Positions 15,021-22,885 of a DNA stretch of 30,850 bases are shown here, piece by piece. Each line of letters opens with the position of its first letter. Positions within the stretch are counted from its first letter, which is position 1. The translations under genes were made by a program, and so were the position numbers. Location: the IMG/VR virus record IMGVR_UViG_3300020473_002122, positions 1 to 30,850 of that record; one strand, 5' to 3'. A model generated the notes under the pieces. The model was not told the DNA's origin, did no database searches, and worked only from the letters and a program-made list of their open reading frames with translations. The stretch comes from a virus.

Positions 15021-15373
15021 CATTTGACCTAGATGATGTTATTTGCAAAAGAGATGTTGAGGGAAACAATATAGAAAAATACCTAACATGTGAGCCCATT
15101 CTAGAAATGATCAATATTGTCAATGAGTGCTATGATTCTGGTAATAAAATTATAATTTATACTGCCAGAGGTATGAGTGTATTTAACAAGGATGTAGATC
15201 TAGTCTATGAAAACCTCTATGAGCTTACATACAACCATCTTAAAGAATGGGGTGTAAAGTTTCATGAGCTTGTTATGGGAAAAATTCACTACGACATTCT
15301 TATAGATGACAAGGCTTTAAGTTCTTTTAGAGTTAGATCGATCAAAGATATTGACAATCATTTTAAAAAATAA
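15002..15373 (+). CDS. Small HAD-superfamily phosphatase
   Basis: 123 residues, starting at TTG 15002 with GGAG 14993-14996 upstream, and overlapping the previous gene by 19 bases. HAD motif I is DLDDVI (9-14), with the second Asp intact. Motif II is YTARGM (53-58), and the acidic motif IV is DILIDDKA (98-105). There is no room for a large cap domain, so it is a minimal HAD of the type found in capsule and lipopolysaccharide loci, likely acting on a phosphorylated sugar or sugar intermediate. With the two genes before it, it could complete a kinase, aldolase or isomerase, phosphatase and nucleotidyl transfer route. It ends the first sub-operon; a promoter follows in the gap. Confidence 0.85.
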   Translation: MFNKIIAFDLDDVICKRDVEGNNIEKYLTCEPILEMINIVNECYDSGNKIIIYTARGMSVFNKDVDLVYENLYELTYNHLKEWGVKFHELVMGKIHYDILIDDKALSSFRVRSIKDIDNHFKK

Positions 15374-15374
15374 A

Positions 15375-15404
15375 TTGTACATTTAAAAAAGATGTCACTA
15401 TATT
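15375..15404 (+). promoter_or_regulatory. Second TTGTACA-type promoter, before the glycosyltransferase run
   Basis: TTGTAC (15375-15380), an 18-base spacer beginning ATTTAAAAAA, and TATATT (15399-15404). The left part is almost identical to the promoter at 12329-12357. The downstream leader of ~95 bases is extremely AT-rich. Confidence 0.55.
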
Positions 15405-15464
15405 AAAGAAGAGGTCTAATTAATCAGCTTCTTCTACTATAGATTATATTAATTAAATAAAATA

Positions 15465-15497
15465 AGTAGAATAAACTATAAATTAAATCTACTGGAG
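15465..15497 (+). promoter_or_regulatory. AT-rich box, short inverted repeat and Shine-Dalgarno before the GT4-GT2 gene
   Basis: AGTAGA (15465-15470) is the reverse complement of TCTACT (15488-15493), which abuts GGAG (15494-15497). Between them lies TATAAATTAAA (15477-15487), close to the T4-type late-promoter box TATAAATA. The stretch TAAATTAAATCTACTGGAGA matches 25199-25218 in 17 of 20 positions. Confidence 0.4.
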
Positions 15498-15502
15498 AAT
15501 AG

Positions 15503-17431
15503 ATGATATCATTTAATAATGATCTTTTTTCTGCTAAAGAAGAAATAGAGATCCCATCAGATTGTGAAATAGTTTTTGTTTCAGATATGTTCACATCAGA
15601 CTATATGGGTGGAGCTGAGATGACTACAGATTCACTTATTGATAGTTCACCCCTGTCTGTATTTAGAATTCACTCTAAGGATGTAGATCTTTCTGTTCTT
15701 GAAAAAGGTGTAAAGAAATACTGGATATTTGGAAATTTTTCTCAATTAGATATGAATCTAATACCAAGCATTGTTTCAAATATGAGATATTCTATACTGG
15801 AGTATGACTATAAATACTGCAGATATAGATCACCTGAAAAGCATCTATTCTCAGAAAATTCTCCATGTGACTGCCATAATCAAATTCATGGAAAGATTGT
15901 TTCTGCATTTTTTCATGGAGCAAAATCTCTCTGGTGGATGTCTGAAAAACAGATGGAAAAATATCACAATGTCTTTCCTTTCTTAAGAGAAAATCAGAAT
16001 ACTGTTCTATCTTCAGTTTTTAATGAGGGATTTTTTGGATTTATAAAAGAGCTTAAGAAAAAATATGAGAATCAAGAAAGAAAGGGCTGGGTAGTCTTAG
16101 GTTCTACTTCTTGGGTAAAGGGTGCTCAAGATGCCGAAGACTGGTGTAAGAAAAATAATAAAGAATATGAAGTAGTCTGGAATGTTCCATACCAAGAAGT
16201 CTTAAACAAACTAGCTAGCTCAGAAGGTTTTGTGTACCTTCCTAAAGGGTCGGATACATGCCCTAGAATGGTTATAGAGGCAAAGCTTCTTGGGTGTAAG
16301 CTTGAAATAAACGAGTATGTTCAACATAAAGATGAGATTTGGTTTGATACAGAGGATATGTTTGATACGGAAGCATATCTCTATGCTGCAAGGGGTAGAT
16401 TTTGGAATGGAATAAAGCACAATATGGGATTTAATCCAACAGTTAGTGGGTATACAACAACAAAAGATTGCCTATCTCAAAACTATCCCTTTGAACAGTC
16501 TATTACGTCACTAATAGGATTCTGTGATCAAGTTGTTGTTGTCGATGGCGGATCAACCGATGGAACATGGGAAAGGCTGGTTGAATTAGCAAAGAGTCAT
16601 GAAAGTCTATTAGTCCATCGAGAAGAAAGAGACTGGAGCAGTAATAGATCTGCTGTTTTTGACGGTCAGCAAAAGGCACTCGCTAGGTCACTATGCACGT
16701 CAGACTTTTGCTGGCAGCAAGATGTCGACGAAGTGGTTCATGAGAATGACTATGATAAAATTAAAAATTTAGTTCATCAACTACCCAAGGGCATCGAGCT
16801 AGTTGCACTTCCAGTTATTGAGTATTGGGGAGGTCCTGAGAAAGTTAGAATGGATATTAATCCCTGGAAGTGGAGGCTTTCTAGAAACTTACCGCACATC
16901 ACACATGGAATTCCTGCCAGCCTAAGAAGATTTGATGACAATGGTGAAATGTACTCTGCACCAGGTAGCGATGGCTGTGACTATGTTAGAAGTGATACAT
17001 TTGTCCCAATTCAATTTGTCTCTTTTTATACAGCAGATATTGATCAATTAAGAAAAGATGCAATCAATAATCCACTATCTTTGGAAAAATATCAAGACTG
17101 GTTTGGTAAAATAGCAGACAGGCTGCCATCAATTCATCACTATTCATGGTTTGATATCGAAAGAAAGATAAAGACATATTCCGGATTTTGGTCTAGACAT
17201 TGGCAAAGCCTCTATAACATAGAGCAGAAAGATACTTCGGAAAATAATATGTTTTTTGATAAGCCCTGGTCAGAAATCAGCGATAAAGATATATCAGATT
17301 TAGCATCAAAGCTTAAAGAGAAAATGGGCGGTTGGATTTTTCATTCCAAAGTTGACTTTTCTAATCCCACGCCCCATATAAAACTAGAAATAGATCACCC
17401 AGAAATTATAAAAGAATGGATTAAAAAATGA
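15503..17431 (+). CDS. Two-domain glycosyltransferase: GT4-like then GT2
   Basis: 642 residues. Residues ~20-300 resemble a GT-B (GT4-like) glycosyltransferase: FVSDMFTSDYMGGAEM, a VVLGSTSWVKG strand (197-207) and FVYLPKGSDTCPRMVIEAK (243-261), where the family's donor-binding Glu segment lies. Residues ~312-560 are a GT2 (GT-A) domain: PTVSGYTTTKDCL, VVVDGGSTDGT (345-355), HREERDWSSNRS (372-383) and QQDVDEVVHE (405-414) as the DxD motif. The last ~80 residues are unassigned. The protein probably adds two sugars in sequence, although one half could be structural. Start ATG 15503 has GGAG six bases upstream. The stop overlaps the next start as ATGA. Confidence 0.87.
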   Translation: MISFNNDLFSAKEEIEIPSDCEIVFVSDMFTSDYMGGAEMTTDSLIDSSPLSVFRIHSKDVDLSVLEKGVKKYWIFGNFSQLDMNLIPSIVSNMRYSILEYDYKYCRYRSPEKHLFSENSPCDCHNQIHGKIVSAFFHGAKSLWWMSEKQMEKYHNVFPFLRENQNTVLSSVFNEGFFGFIKELKKKYENQERKGWVVLGSTSWVKGAQDAEDWCKKNNKEYEVVWNVPYQEVLNKLASSEGFVYLPKGSDTCPRMVIEAKLLGCKLEINEYVQHKDEIWFDTEDMFDTEAYLYAARGRFWNGIKHNMGFNPTVSGYTTTKDCLSQNYPFEQSITSLIGFCDQVVVVDGGSTDGTWERLVELAKSHESLLVHREERDWSSNRSAVFDGQQKALARSLCTSDFCWQQDVDEVVHENDYDKIKNLVHQLPKGIELVALPVIEYWGGPEKVRMDINPWKWRLSRNLPHITHGIPASLRRFDDNGEMYSAPGSDGCDYVRSDTFVPIQFVSFYTADIDQLRKDAINNPLSLEKYQDWFGKIADRLPSIHHYSWFDIERKIKTYSGFWSRHWQSLYNIEQKDTSENNMFFDKPWSEISDKDISDLASKLKEKMGGWIFHSKVDFSNPTPHIKLEIDHPEIIKEWIKK

Positions 17432-18132
17432 AAGTAGTTTTTATATCACCGTGTTTTAATGCATCTAGAAATCTTAAAAACTTAATAGACTCTGTCAGAT
17501 CACAAGATGATAATAGATGGTCCCATATTTTTATTGATGACATGTCTGTAGACGACACAGCTGAAGAATACTCTAAAGTTGTCCAAGATGACAAAAGATT
17601 CTCAATTATAAAAAATACTGAAAAGAAATATGCACTTAGAAATATAGTAGAAGTTGCAAGAAAGTTTGAAAATGACAAAGATGTGATAATTGCTGTTATT
17701 GATGGAGATGATCAGCTGTGTAACAATAAGGCTGTTACTCTTCTAATAGAAGAATATGAAAATGGAAATGATGTTGTATGGACAGGGCACAGGTGGGATG
17801 TTAATGGTATAAATATATCTAGAGACATGCCTAACAAGGTAGATCCGTATGGGTGGCCCTGGTGTACTTCTCACCTAAGGACGTTTAGATCTACGCTTTT
17901 ATCAAAAGTATCAGATAGAAACTTTAAAAATCATCAGGGAGAATGGTTTCAAAGAGGCTATGATCAAGCTTTAATGCTTCCACTCTTAAAGCTGACAAAT
18001 AAAAGAAAGTATATTGATGAGATATGCTATCTCTATAATATAAAGTCTGTTTCAGTAAACGATAGAGATTGGGCAGAAATGAATCAGCTTTCTACAATAA
18101 ATCTTGTTAGAGCAAGAGGCTTCTTGAGTTGA
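17428..18132 (+). CDS. GT2-family glycosyltransferase
   Basis: 234 residues, a compact GT-A domain. It begins VVFISPCFNASRNL, followed by SVRSQDDNRWSHIFIDD and MSVDDT, the usual nucleotide-binding strand and loop. IAVIDGDDQL near residue 93 gives the metal-binding DxD. The acceptor half has WTGHRWDVNG and GYDQALMLPLL. No membrane segment follows, so it is a soluble transferase. It is joined to both neighbours by overlaps: ATGA with the gene before, TTGA with the one after. It lies in the central run of five transferase genes, so it probably adds one residue of the same oligosaccharide. Donor and acceptor cannot be read from the sequence. Confidence 0.9.
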   Translation: MKVVFISPCFNASRNLKNLIDSVRSQDDNRWSHIFIDDMSVDDTAEEYSKVVQDDKRFSIIKNTEKKYALRNIVEVARKFENDKDVIIAVIDGDDQLCNNKAVTLLIEEYENGNDVVWTGHRWDVNGINISRDMPNKVDPYGWPWCTSHLRTFRSTLLSKVSDRNFKNHQGEWFQRGYDQALMLPLLKLTNKRKYIDEICYLYNIKSVSVNDRDWAEMNQLSTINLVRARGFLS

Positions 18133-19037
18133 AAATATTTTTTGACAACGTTAACTTTAATTCAACAAGTGGCCCAAATTCATTTGCCACAAGGCTTTCT
18201 TCTGAGCTACTAAAAAGAGATCATGAAGTATTTAATCAAGTCTCAATGGACACCATTCCAGATGTTCAGTTATCATTTATTATGTCGCAAAAAAAAGTCG
18301 CACCAATGATTCAAAGATTGGACGGTATATACTTTAACACTGATCAGGATTTTAAATCGCTAAATAAGCCAATCTTAGAAACATATGAGAATTGTGAGGC
18401 TGTAGTCTTTCAGACAGATTTTAATAAAAGGCTATCTGAGCATTACTTTGGGAATCACTGGAATTCCCACGTTATAAGAAACGGAACTGATATTGACTTA
18501 ATAACAGATATCAAGCCCAACCAGAATGATCTTCTTAATTCATTTGAAGGTGTGTGGTGCTGTGCATCATCCTGGAGACCTCACAAAAGATTGTCGGAGA
18601 ATATTAGATATTTCCTTGAAACAGCCCCAGATACACACTGTCTTGTTGTCCTTGGTTCTAATCCTGATTTTACTATAAAGCACCCTAGAGTTCTCTATGG
18701 GGGCCAGTTAGCCTGGAAAGATCTTATCTCTATATACAAGAGATCAGAATATTTTATACACCTTGCATGGCTTGATCATTGTCCTAATGTTGTGGTCGAT
18801 GCCCGTGCTGCAGGATGTAAGATCATATGTTCCTCATCTGGCGGAACAAAAGAAATTGCAGGACCAGAAGCAACACTAGTAATAGAAGATGATTGGGACT
18901 TTTCTCCAGTTAAGCTTTATAGTCCACCAAGGATGGATTTTTCTAAAACATCTATTAATACTTACAATGAGAATATTTCAATCACCAGAGCAGCAGATGA
19001 ATATCTTGACGCCTTTAGCTCGGTTTTAAGTAAATGA
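18129..19037 (+). CDS. GT4-family glycosyltransferase
   Basis: 302 residues. The start is TTG 18129, overlapping the previous stop as TTGA; no better start is nearby. The N-terminal domain has STSGPNSFATRLSSELLKR, the usual GT-B opening with an acceptor-side Gly loop. The C-terminal half has CCASSWRPHKRLSENI, then YGGQLAWKDLISIYKRSEYF and LAWLDHCPNVVVDARAAGC, which corresponds to the family's PN-hhhE-AxAxG donor site but with Asp where Glu is usual. SSGGTKEIAG follows as expected. It is probably an active transferase of unknown donor. It is part of the overlapping run and ends in ATGA with the next gene. Confidence 0.87.
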   Translation: MKIFFDNVNFNSTSGPNSFATRLSSELLKRDHEVFNQVSMDTIPDVQLSFIMSQKKVAPMIQRLDGIYFNTDQDFKSLNKPILETYENCEAVVFQTDFNKRLSEHYFGNHWNSHVIRNGTDIDLITDIKPNQNDLLNSFEGVWCCASSWRPHKRLSENIRYFLETAPDTHCLVVLGSNPDFTIKHPRVLYGGQLAWKDLISIYKRSEYFIHLAWLDHCPNVVVDARAAGCKIICSSSGGTKEIAGPEATLVIEDDWDFSPVKLYSPPRMDFSKTSINTYNENISITRAADEYLDAFSSVLSK

Positions 19038-20011
19038 AAATATACTATCAAAAGGCAAATGAGAGCTGGATAGTAGACAGAATAGGCGAAGAGTTTAAAG
19101 ACAACAGCATTCATACCGTAGAGTTTGGCTTTCATGGAATTAATAACTTTAATTTTGATGCCATCTGGCTTGGAGCATCATATGCATGGAGAATGATTAC
19201 AAGAGATATTGATGAGCTTAGGCTTATTTTAGAAAATACACCGACCTTTTGCACAATTCACCATATTGTTCCCTGGAAGTGGAATGAGGATAAGCATAGA
19301 GAGTTCATGCTTAGAGATCAATTTGTTGATATGTATCACACTTATACAAAAGAAACAGCTTCAATAATAAAAGAAATTTCTAATAAACCAGTTATAGTAA
19401 TTCCTCACTGGGTAAATTCTAAAATTTGGCACCCTCTAGATAAGAAGAAGTGTAGAGAAGAGCTTGGATTGGGAGAAGATAAATTTATTATAGGATCATT
19501 TCAAAGAGACACAGAAGGATCGGATTTAAAATCACCCAAGCTAGAGAAGGGTCCTGATATTTTTATAGAAATGTGTAAAGAATTCAATATGAACAAGTGG
19601 AATGTTGAAGTTCTTCTTGGTGGAAATCGTCGGCAATTTGTCATAAATGAGCTAAATAGGCTTGGAATTTCTTATAAGTATTTTGAAAATTCTCCCACAG
19701 AGAGTGTAAATAAAATGTACTCTGCCTGTGATCTATACGCAGTTTCTTCTAGGTGTGAAGGCGGTCCCCAGGCAATATTTGAAGCATCTGCAACTAAAAC
19801 AAGCATTATATCAACAGACTGCGGACAATCTAGAGATATCCTCGACAGCAGGTGTATCTACCAGCTAGAATCAATAAGCTTAGGCCAGCATATGAATTAT
19901 GAAGTTCCTGATAATTCTTGTATAGACATTAATTACAAAAGCGCTATGAAGTATGATATTACCAGGCATATTAAAAATTTTGACAAAGCCATTAGTGAGA
20001 TTGTTAAGTGA
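19034..20011 (+). CDS. GT4-family glycosyltransferase, first of a tandem pair
   Basis: 325 residues. Motifs include ESWIVDRIGEEF, TIHHIVPWKWNEDKHREF, RDQFVDMYHTYT, IIGSFQRDTEGSDLKSPK with LEKGPDIFIEM, LLGGNRRQFVINEL, MYSACDLYAVSSRCEGGPQ and AIFEASATKT. The last block is the GT4 donor site with its paired Glu residues intact. The next gene carries the same motifs in the same order (DRIG, CTIHH, ARDQFVD, GSFQRDTEG, LEKGPD, RRQYVINRL, MYSACDLYVVGSRHEGGPQ), so the two arose by duplication. The start is ATG with an ATGA overlap; the end is GTGA with the next gene. They may add similar sugars in succession or make a repeat. Confidence 0.9.
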   Translation: MKIYYQKANESWIVDRIGEEFKDNSIHTVEFGFHGINNFNFDAIWLGASYAWRMITRDIDELRLILENTPTFCTIHHIVPWKWNEDKHREFMLRDQFVDMYHTYTKETASIIKEISNKPVIVIPHWVNSKIWHPLDKKKCREELGLGEDKFIIGSFQRDTEGSDLKSPKLEKGPDIFIEMCKEFNMNKWNVEVLLGGNRRQFVINELNRLGISYKYFENSPTESVNKMYSACDLYAVSSRCEGGPQAIFEASATKTSIISTDCGQSRDILDSRCIYQLESISLGQHMNYEVPDNSCIDINYKSAMKYDITRHIKNFDKAISEIVK

Positions 20012-20946
20012 ATATATTTTGTGTAACACCTGGTGAAAATTGGATATGTGATAGGATCGGATTCGAATATCAGAAGAGCTCTAGCCATAATGTAATATTG
20101 GATAGACTTGGTTTGGAAACTGATATTATTTGGATTCTTGCAGGATGGTGCTGGCAGCAGATTCCTAAAAATGCACTCTTATCTAGAAGAGTTGTTTGCA
20201 CAATTCATCATGAAGTTCCTGAAAAATTTAATAAGAACAAGCTTCGAGATTTTTTAGCTAGAGATCAATTTGTCGACTGCTATCACACACCATGTCAAAA
20301 AACACACGACTTCATCAGAGGGCTTACAAAAAAACCTATCAAGATTCTTAGCTATTGGGTAAATCCAGATCTATGGAAAAATAGAAATCTTCTGGAAATG
20401 AAGAAAAAGTACGGAATTGGTGAGGGTGAATTTTCTGTTGGATCTTTTCAAAGAGATACAGAGGGTCACGATCTTAAAACACCCAAGCTAGAAAAAGGAC
20501 CAGATAGATTTTGTGACTATGTTGAGAAACTAAAAGAATCAGGAAAGAATGTCCATGTTCTTCTTAATGGCTGGAGAAGACAGTACGTCATTAATAGATT
20601 AGAGAGTTCAAAGGTTAAATACACCTATATTGAACTACCTCCAATGGAAACAGTCTCTGAAATGTATTCTGCATGTGATCTATATGTTGTCGGATCTAGA
20701 CATGAAGGAGGCCCGCAGTCAGTCTTGGAGTGTGCAATATCAAAGGTACCAATTATTTCAACAGACGTCGGAATAGTTTCCAACATTCTTCCAGCAAGCT
20801 GTATAATTGACATGGATAAAGAATACCAGATATATCTTCCTACAGATAGTGATATTGATCATTGCTTTAAAAATGTTCAAAATTACTTATTGTCTGATTA
20901 TTCTAAAGAGTATGACAAATTCTTTAATCAAATTTTGAGATCATAG
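20008..20946 (+). CDS. GT4-family glycosyltransferase, second of a tandem pair
   Basis: 312 residues, start GTG 20008 overlapping the previous stop (GTGA). It is a paralogue of the gene before it, with ENWICDRIGFEY, VCTIHHEVPEKFNKNKL, ARDQFVDCYHT, VGSFQRDTEGHDLKTPK, LLNGWRRQYVINRLE and YSACDLYVVGSRHEGGPQS, then VLECAISKVP. The donor-site Glu pair is kept, so it is probably active. The C-terminus is shorter and has drifted most. Divergence is clear at the protein level, so the duplication is not recent. Two bases separate it from the epimerase-like gene. Confidence 0.9.
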   Translation: MNIFCVTPGENWICDRIGFEYQKSSSHNVILDRLGLETDIIWILAGWCWQQIPKNALLSRRVVCTIHHEVPEKFNKNKLRDFLARDQFVDCYHTPCQKTHDFIRGLTKKPIKILSYWVNPDLWKNRNLLEMKKKYGIGEGEFSVGSFQRDTEGHDLKTPKLEKGPDRFCDYVEKLKESGKNVHVLLNGWRRQYVINRLESSKVKYTYIELPPMETVSEMYSACDLYVVGSRHEGGPQSVLECAISKVPIISTDVGIVSNILPASCIIDMDKEYQIYLPTDSDIDHCFKNVQNYLLSDYSKEYDKFFNQILRS

Positions 20947-20948
20947 CT

Positions 20949-21995
20949 ATGAAAATATTAATAACAGGTGGAGCAGGTTTTGTTGGAGGAAATCTAGCCA
21001 TTAAATTTGCAAACAGAGGTGATCAAGTTGTCTGTATAGATAACCTGGCTAGAAGAGGAAGTGAGAATAATCTATCTCGCCTTTCAATTGCAGGTGTAAC
21101 GTTTATTCATGCTGACATTAGAAATAATGAAGATCTAGACTCTATAAAGTTTAATCCCGATGTTGTCCTAGAGTGCTCTGCTCAAACTACTGCAGTTGAT
21201 GGATATAATAATCCGATGTATGACTTTACTAATAACACATTGGGATTAATTAATGTTTTAGAGTTTTGTAGAAAACGATCTTCTGGAATTATCTTTTGGA
21301 GCACTAACAAGGTTTATAATGGAAATCTATGTAATCTCCCCCCGGTAGTTGAAAAAGATACAAGATTTGAATGGGCAAATCCAGACTTTATCTTAAATGG
21401 GTGGTCCATGAGAGGCTTTAGTGAATCTCTTAGTGTGGACGGAGGAAATCACACAATCTACGGTGTCAGTAAGCTATCCTCAGATCTATTTTGTCAGGAA
21501 TGGGCTTCTGCATTTAATGTCCCAGTAGTGGTCAATAGATTTAGCTGCCTTTACGGTCCTCATCAATTTGGCATGGTTTCACAGGGTTGGATTGTATGGT
21601 TTGTTCTTGCAAAGCTTATGTCAAAAGAGCTTACATTCTATGGATTTAATGGAAGGCAGGTGCGAGACTTTCTTCATATAGATGATTTATACTCATTAAT
21701 ATCTCTTCAAATTGATAGACTTGGAGACAATAATCCTGGTGTCTATAATGTTGGTGGGGGTTGTGAGAACACTGTGTCTGTTTTTGAATTAAGCCAAAAA
21801 TTAGATGAAATGATAGGTGTTGAGTCGAAAATTAGACATGGAGACCCTCGAAAAGAAGATCAAAAAATCTTTATTAGTGATATAGGAAAGGTCTCCAAAG
21901 AATTTAACTGGACACCTAAAGTGTCTTTGGATGACGGATTAAATGATGTGATCAAGTGGTTGAAGACTGATGATCTATCATGGCTAAAAAAGTGA
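20949..21995 (+). CDS. NAD-dependent sugar epimerase, CDP-paratose-2-epimerase-like SDR
   Basis: 348 residues, full length for an extended SDR. The NAD motif GGAGFVG is at 7-13 and IDNLARRGSENNL follows the second strand. STNKVY (118-123), the catalytic YGVSK (171-175), NRFSCLYGPHQFG (196-208) and GRQVRDFLHIDDL (235-247) are present, as is YNVGGGCENTVS. The combination ECSAQTTAVDGYNNP, FWSTNKVY and QEWASAFNVPVVVNRFSCLYGPHQFGM is typical of the CDP-paratose 2-epimerase (TyvE) subgroup rather than of UDP-galactose 4-epimerases. It probably epimerises a nucleotide sugar; the base and sugar are uncertain, since no CDP-glucose pathway genes are seen here. It overlaps the next gene by up to 16 bases. 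Confidence 0.9.
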   Translation: MKILITGGAGFVGGNLAIKFANRGDQVVCIDNLARRGSENNLSRLSIAGVTFIHADIRNNEDLDSIKFNPDVVLECSAQTTAVDGYNNPMYDFTNNTLGLINVLEFCRKRSSGIIFWSTNKVYNGNLCNLPPVVEKDTRFEWANPDFILNGWSMRGFSESLSVDGGNHTIYGVSKLSSDLFCQEWASAFNVPVVVNRFSCLYGPHQFGMVSQGWIVWFVLAKLMSKELTFYGFNGRQVRDFLHIDDLYSLISLQIDRLGDNNPGVYNVGGGCENTVSVFELSQKLDEMIGVESKIRHGDPRKEDQKIFISDIGKVSKEFNWTPKVSLDDGLNDVIKWLKTDDLSWLKK

Positions 21996-22885
21996 AAGTT
22001 TTATTAAATAGAAAACCAATTGAAGGCCCTTGGGGCGGAGGAAATCTATTAGTATCTGCTATTTGTAAATATTTTACAGAAGCAGGTGTCAAAGTTGTTC
22101 ATGAGTTTGAACCAGGGATAGATGCAATCTTTATGCAAGACCCAAGACCGGGAAACACAGGAATATCAGTAAACCAGATAATATCCTGGAAGATTAAAAA
22201 CCCAAGGGTTAAAATACTTCATAGGGTGAATGAGTGTGATGCTAGAAAGGGAACATCTGGTCTGGATCAGTTTCTTAGTGAGTGCAGTAGATACACAGAT
22301 TGCACTATTTTTGTTTCTAACTGGATGAAAGACTATCACACTGAAAAGGGATGGAGCTGTAATAATAACAGTGTAATTTACAACGGTGTAGATCTCGATC
22401 ACTTTAAAAAAAATGATAGAATCAACAATGGTAAGATAAACATTGTCACCCACCACTGGTCTAGCAATAGAATGAAAGGATTTGATGTCTATGAAGCAGT
22501 TGATAGATTTATCAAAGACAACGACGACTTTACATTTACATACATTGGAAGAGAGCTAGGCACGTTTAAAAATACAAATATAGTCCCACCCCTGTTTGGA
22601 GAAGAGCTTGGAAGAGAGCTTTCAAAATATGATCTTTACATTAGCGGATCTCTCTGGGACCCAGGCCCTAATCATATTTTAGAAAGCATTGCATGTCAAA
22701 TACCCACGTATGTCACTAGTAAGGGAGGGGGAGCAGTTGAATTTGCAGGAAAAGATCACACGTTTGAGAACATGGATCAATTGTTTAGAATTATCAGATC
22801 CCGGAGTTATGTCAATAATAGCTTATCGGTTAGTTCTTGGAGACAGTGTGCCAATTATTATCTAGATATTTTGAGGCAGCTATGA
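21980..22885 (+). CDS. GT4-family glycosyltransferase
   Basis: 301 residues. The opening VKVLLNRKPIEGPWGGGNLL has the GT-B Gly-rich loop. ILHRVNECDARKGT, TIFVSNWMKDYH and VIYNGVDLDHFKK are typical acceptor-domain and hinge segments. The donor domain has IVTHHWSSNRMKGFDVYE, FTYIGRELGTF and GSLWDPGPNHILESIACQIP, with the family's catalytic Glu segment intact, followed by VTSKGGGAVEFAG. ATG 21980 overlaps the previous gene by 16 bases. GTG 21992 is in frame and would give a GTGA overlap like others in this run; neither has a clear Shine-Dalgarno. The end overlaps the next start as ATGA. Confidence 0.88.
   Translation: MAKKVKVLLNRKPIEGPWGGGNLLVSAICKYFTEAGVKVVHEFEPGIDAIFMQDPRPGNTGISVNQIISWKIKNPRVKILHRVNECDARKGTSGLDQFLSECSRYTDCTIFVSNWMKDYHTEKGWSCNNNSVIYNGVDLDHFKKNDRINNGKINIVTHHWSSNRMKGFDVYEAVDRFIKDNDDFTFTYIGRELGTFKNTNIVPPLFGEELGRELSKYDLYISGSLWDPGPNHILESIACQIPTYVTSKGGGAVEFAGKDHTFENMDQLFRIIRSRSYVNNSLSVSSWRQCANYYLDILRQL

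Noticed and set aside
15406-15433. AAGAAG (15406-15411) with CTTCTT (15428-15433) as a terminator or attenuator
   Set aside because: A six-base A/T-rich stem with a 16-base loop and no T-run; too weak to call.
15809-17815. Exact TATAAATA boxes at 15809-15816 and 17808-17815
   Set aside because: Both lie deep inside glycosyltransferase genes, far from any start, and are expected by chance in AT-rich DNA.
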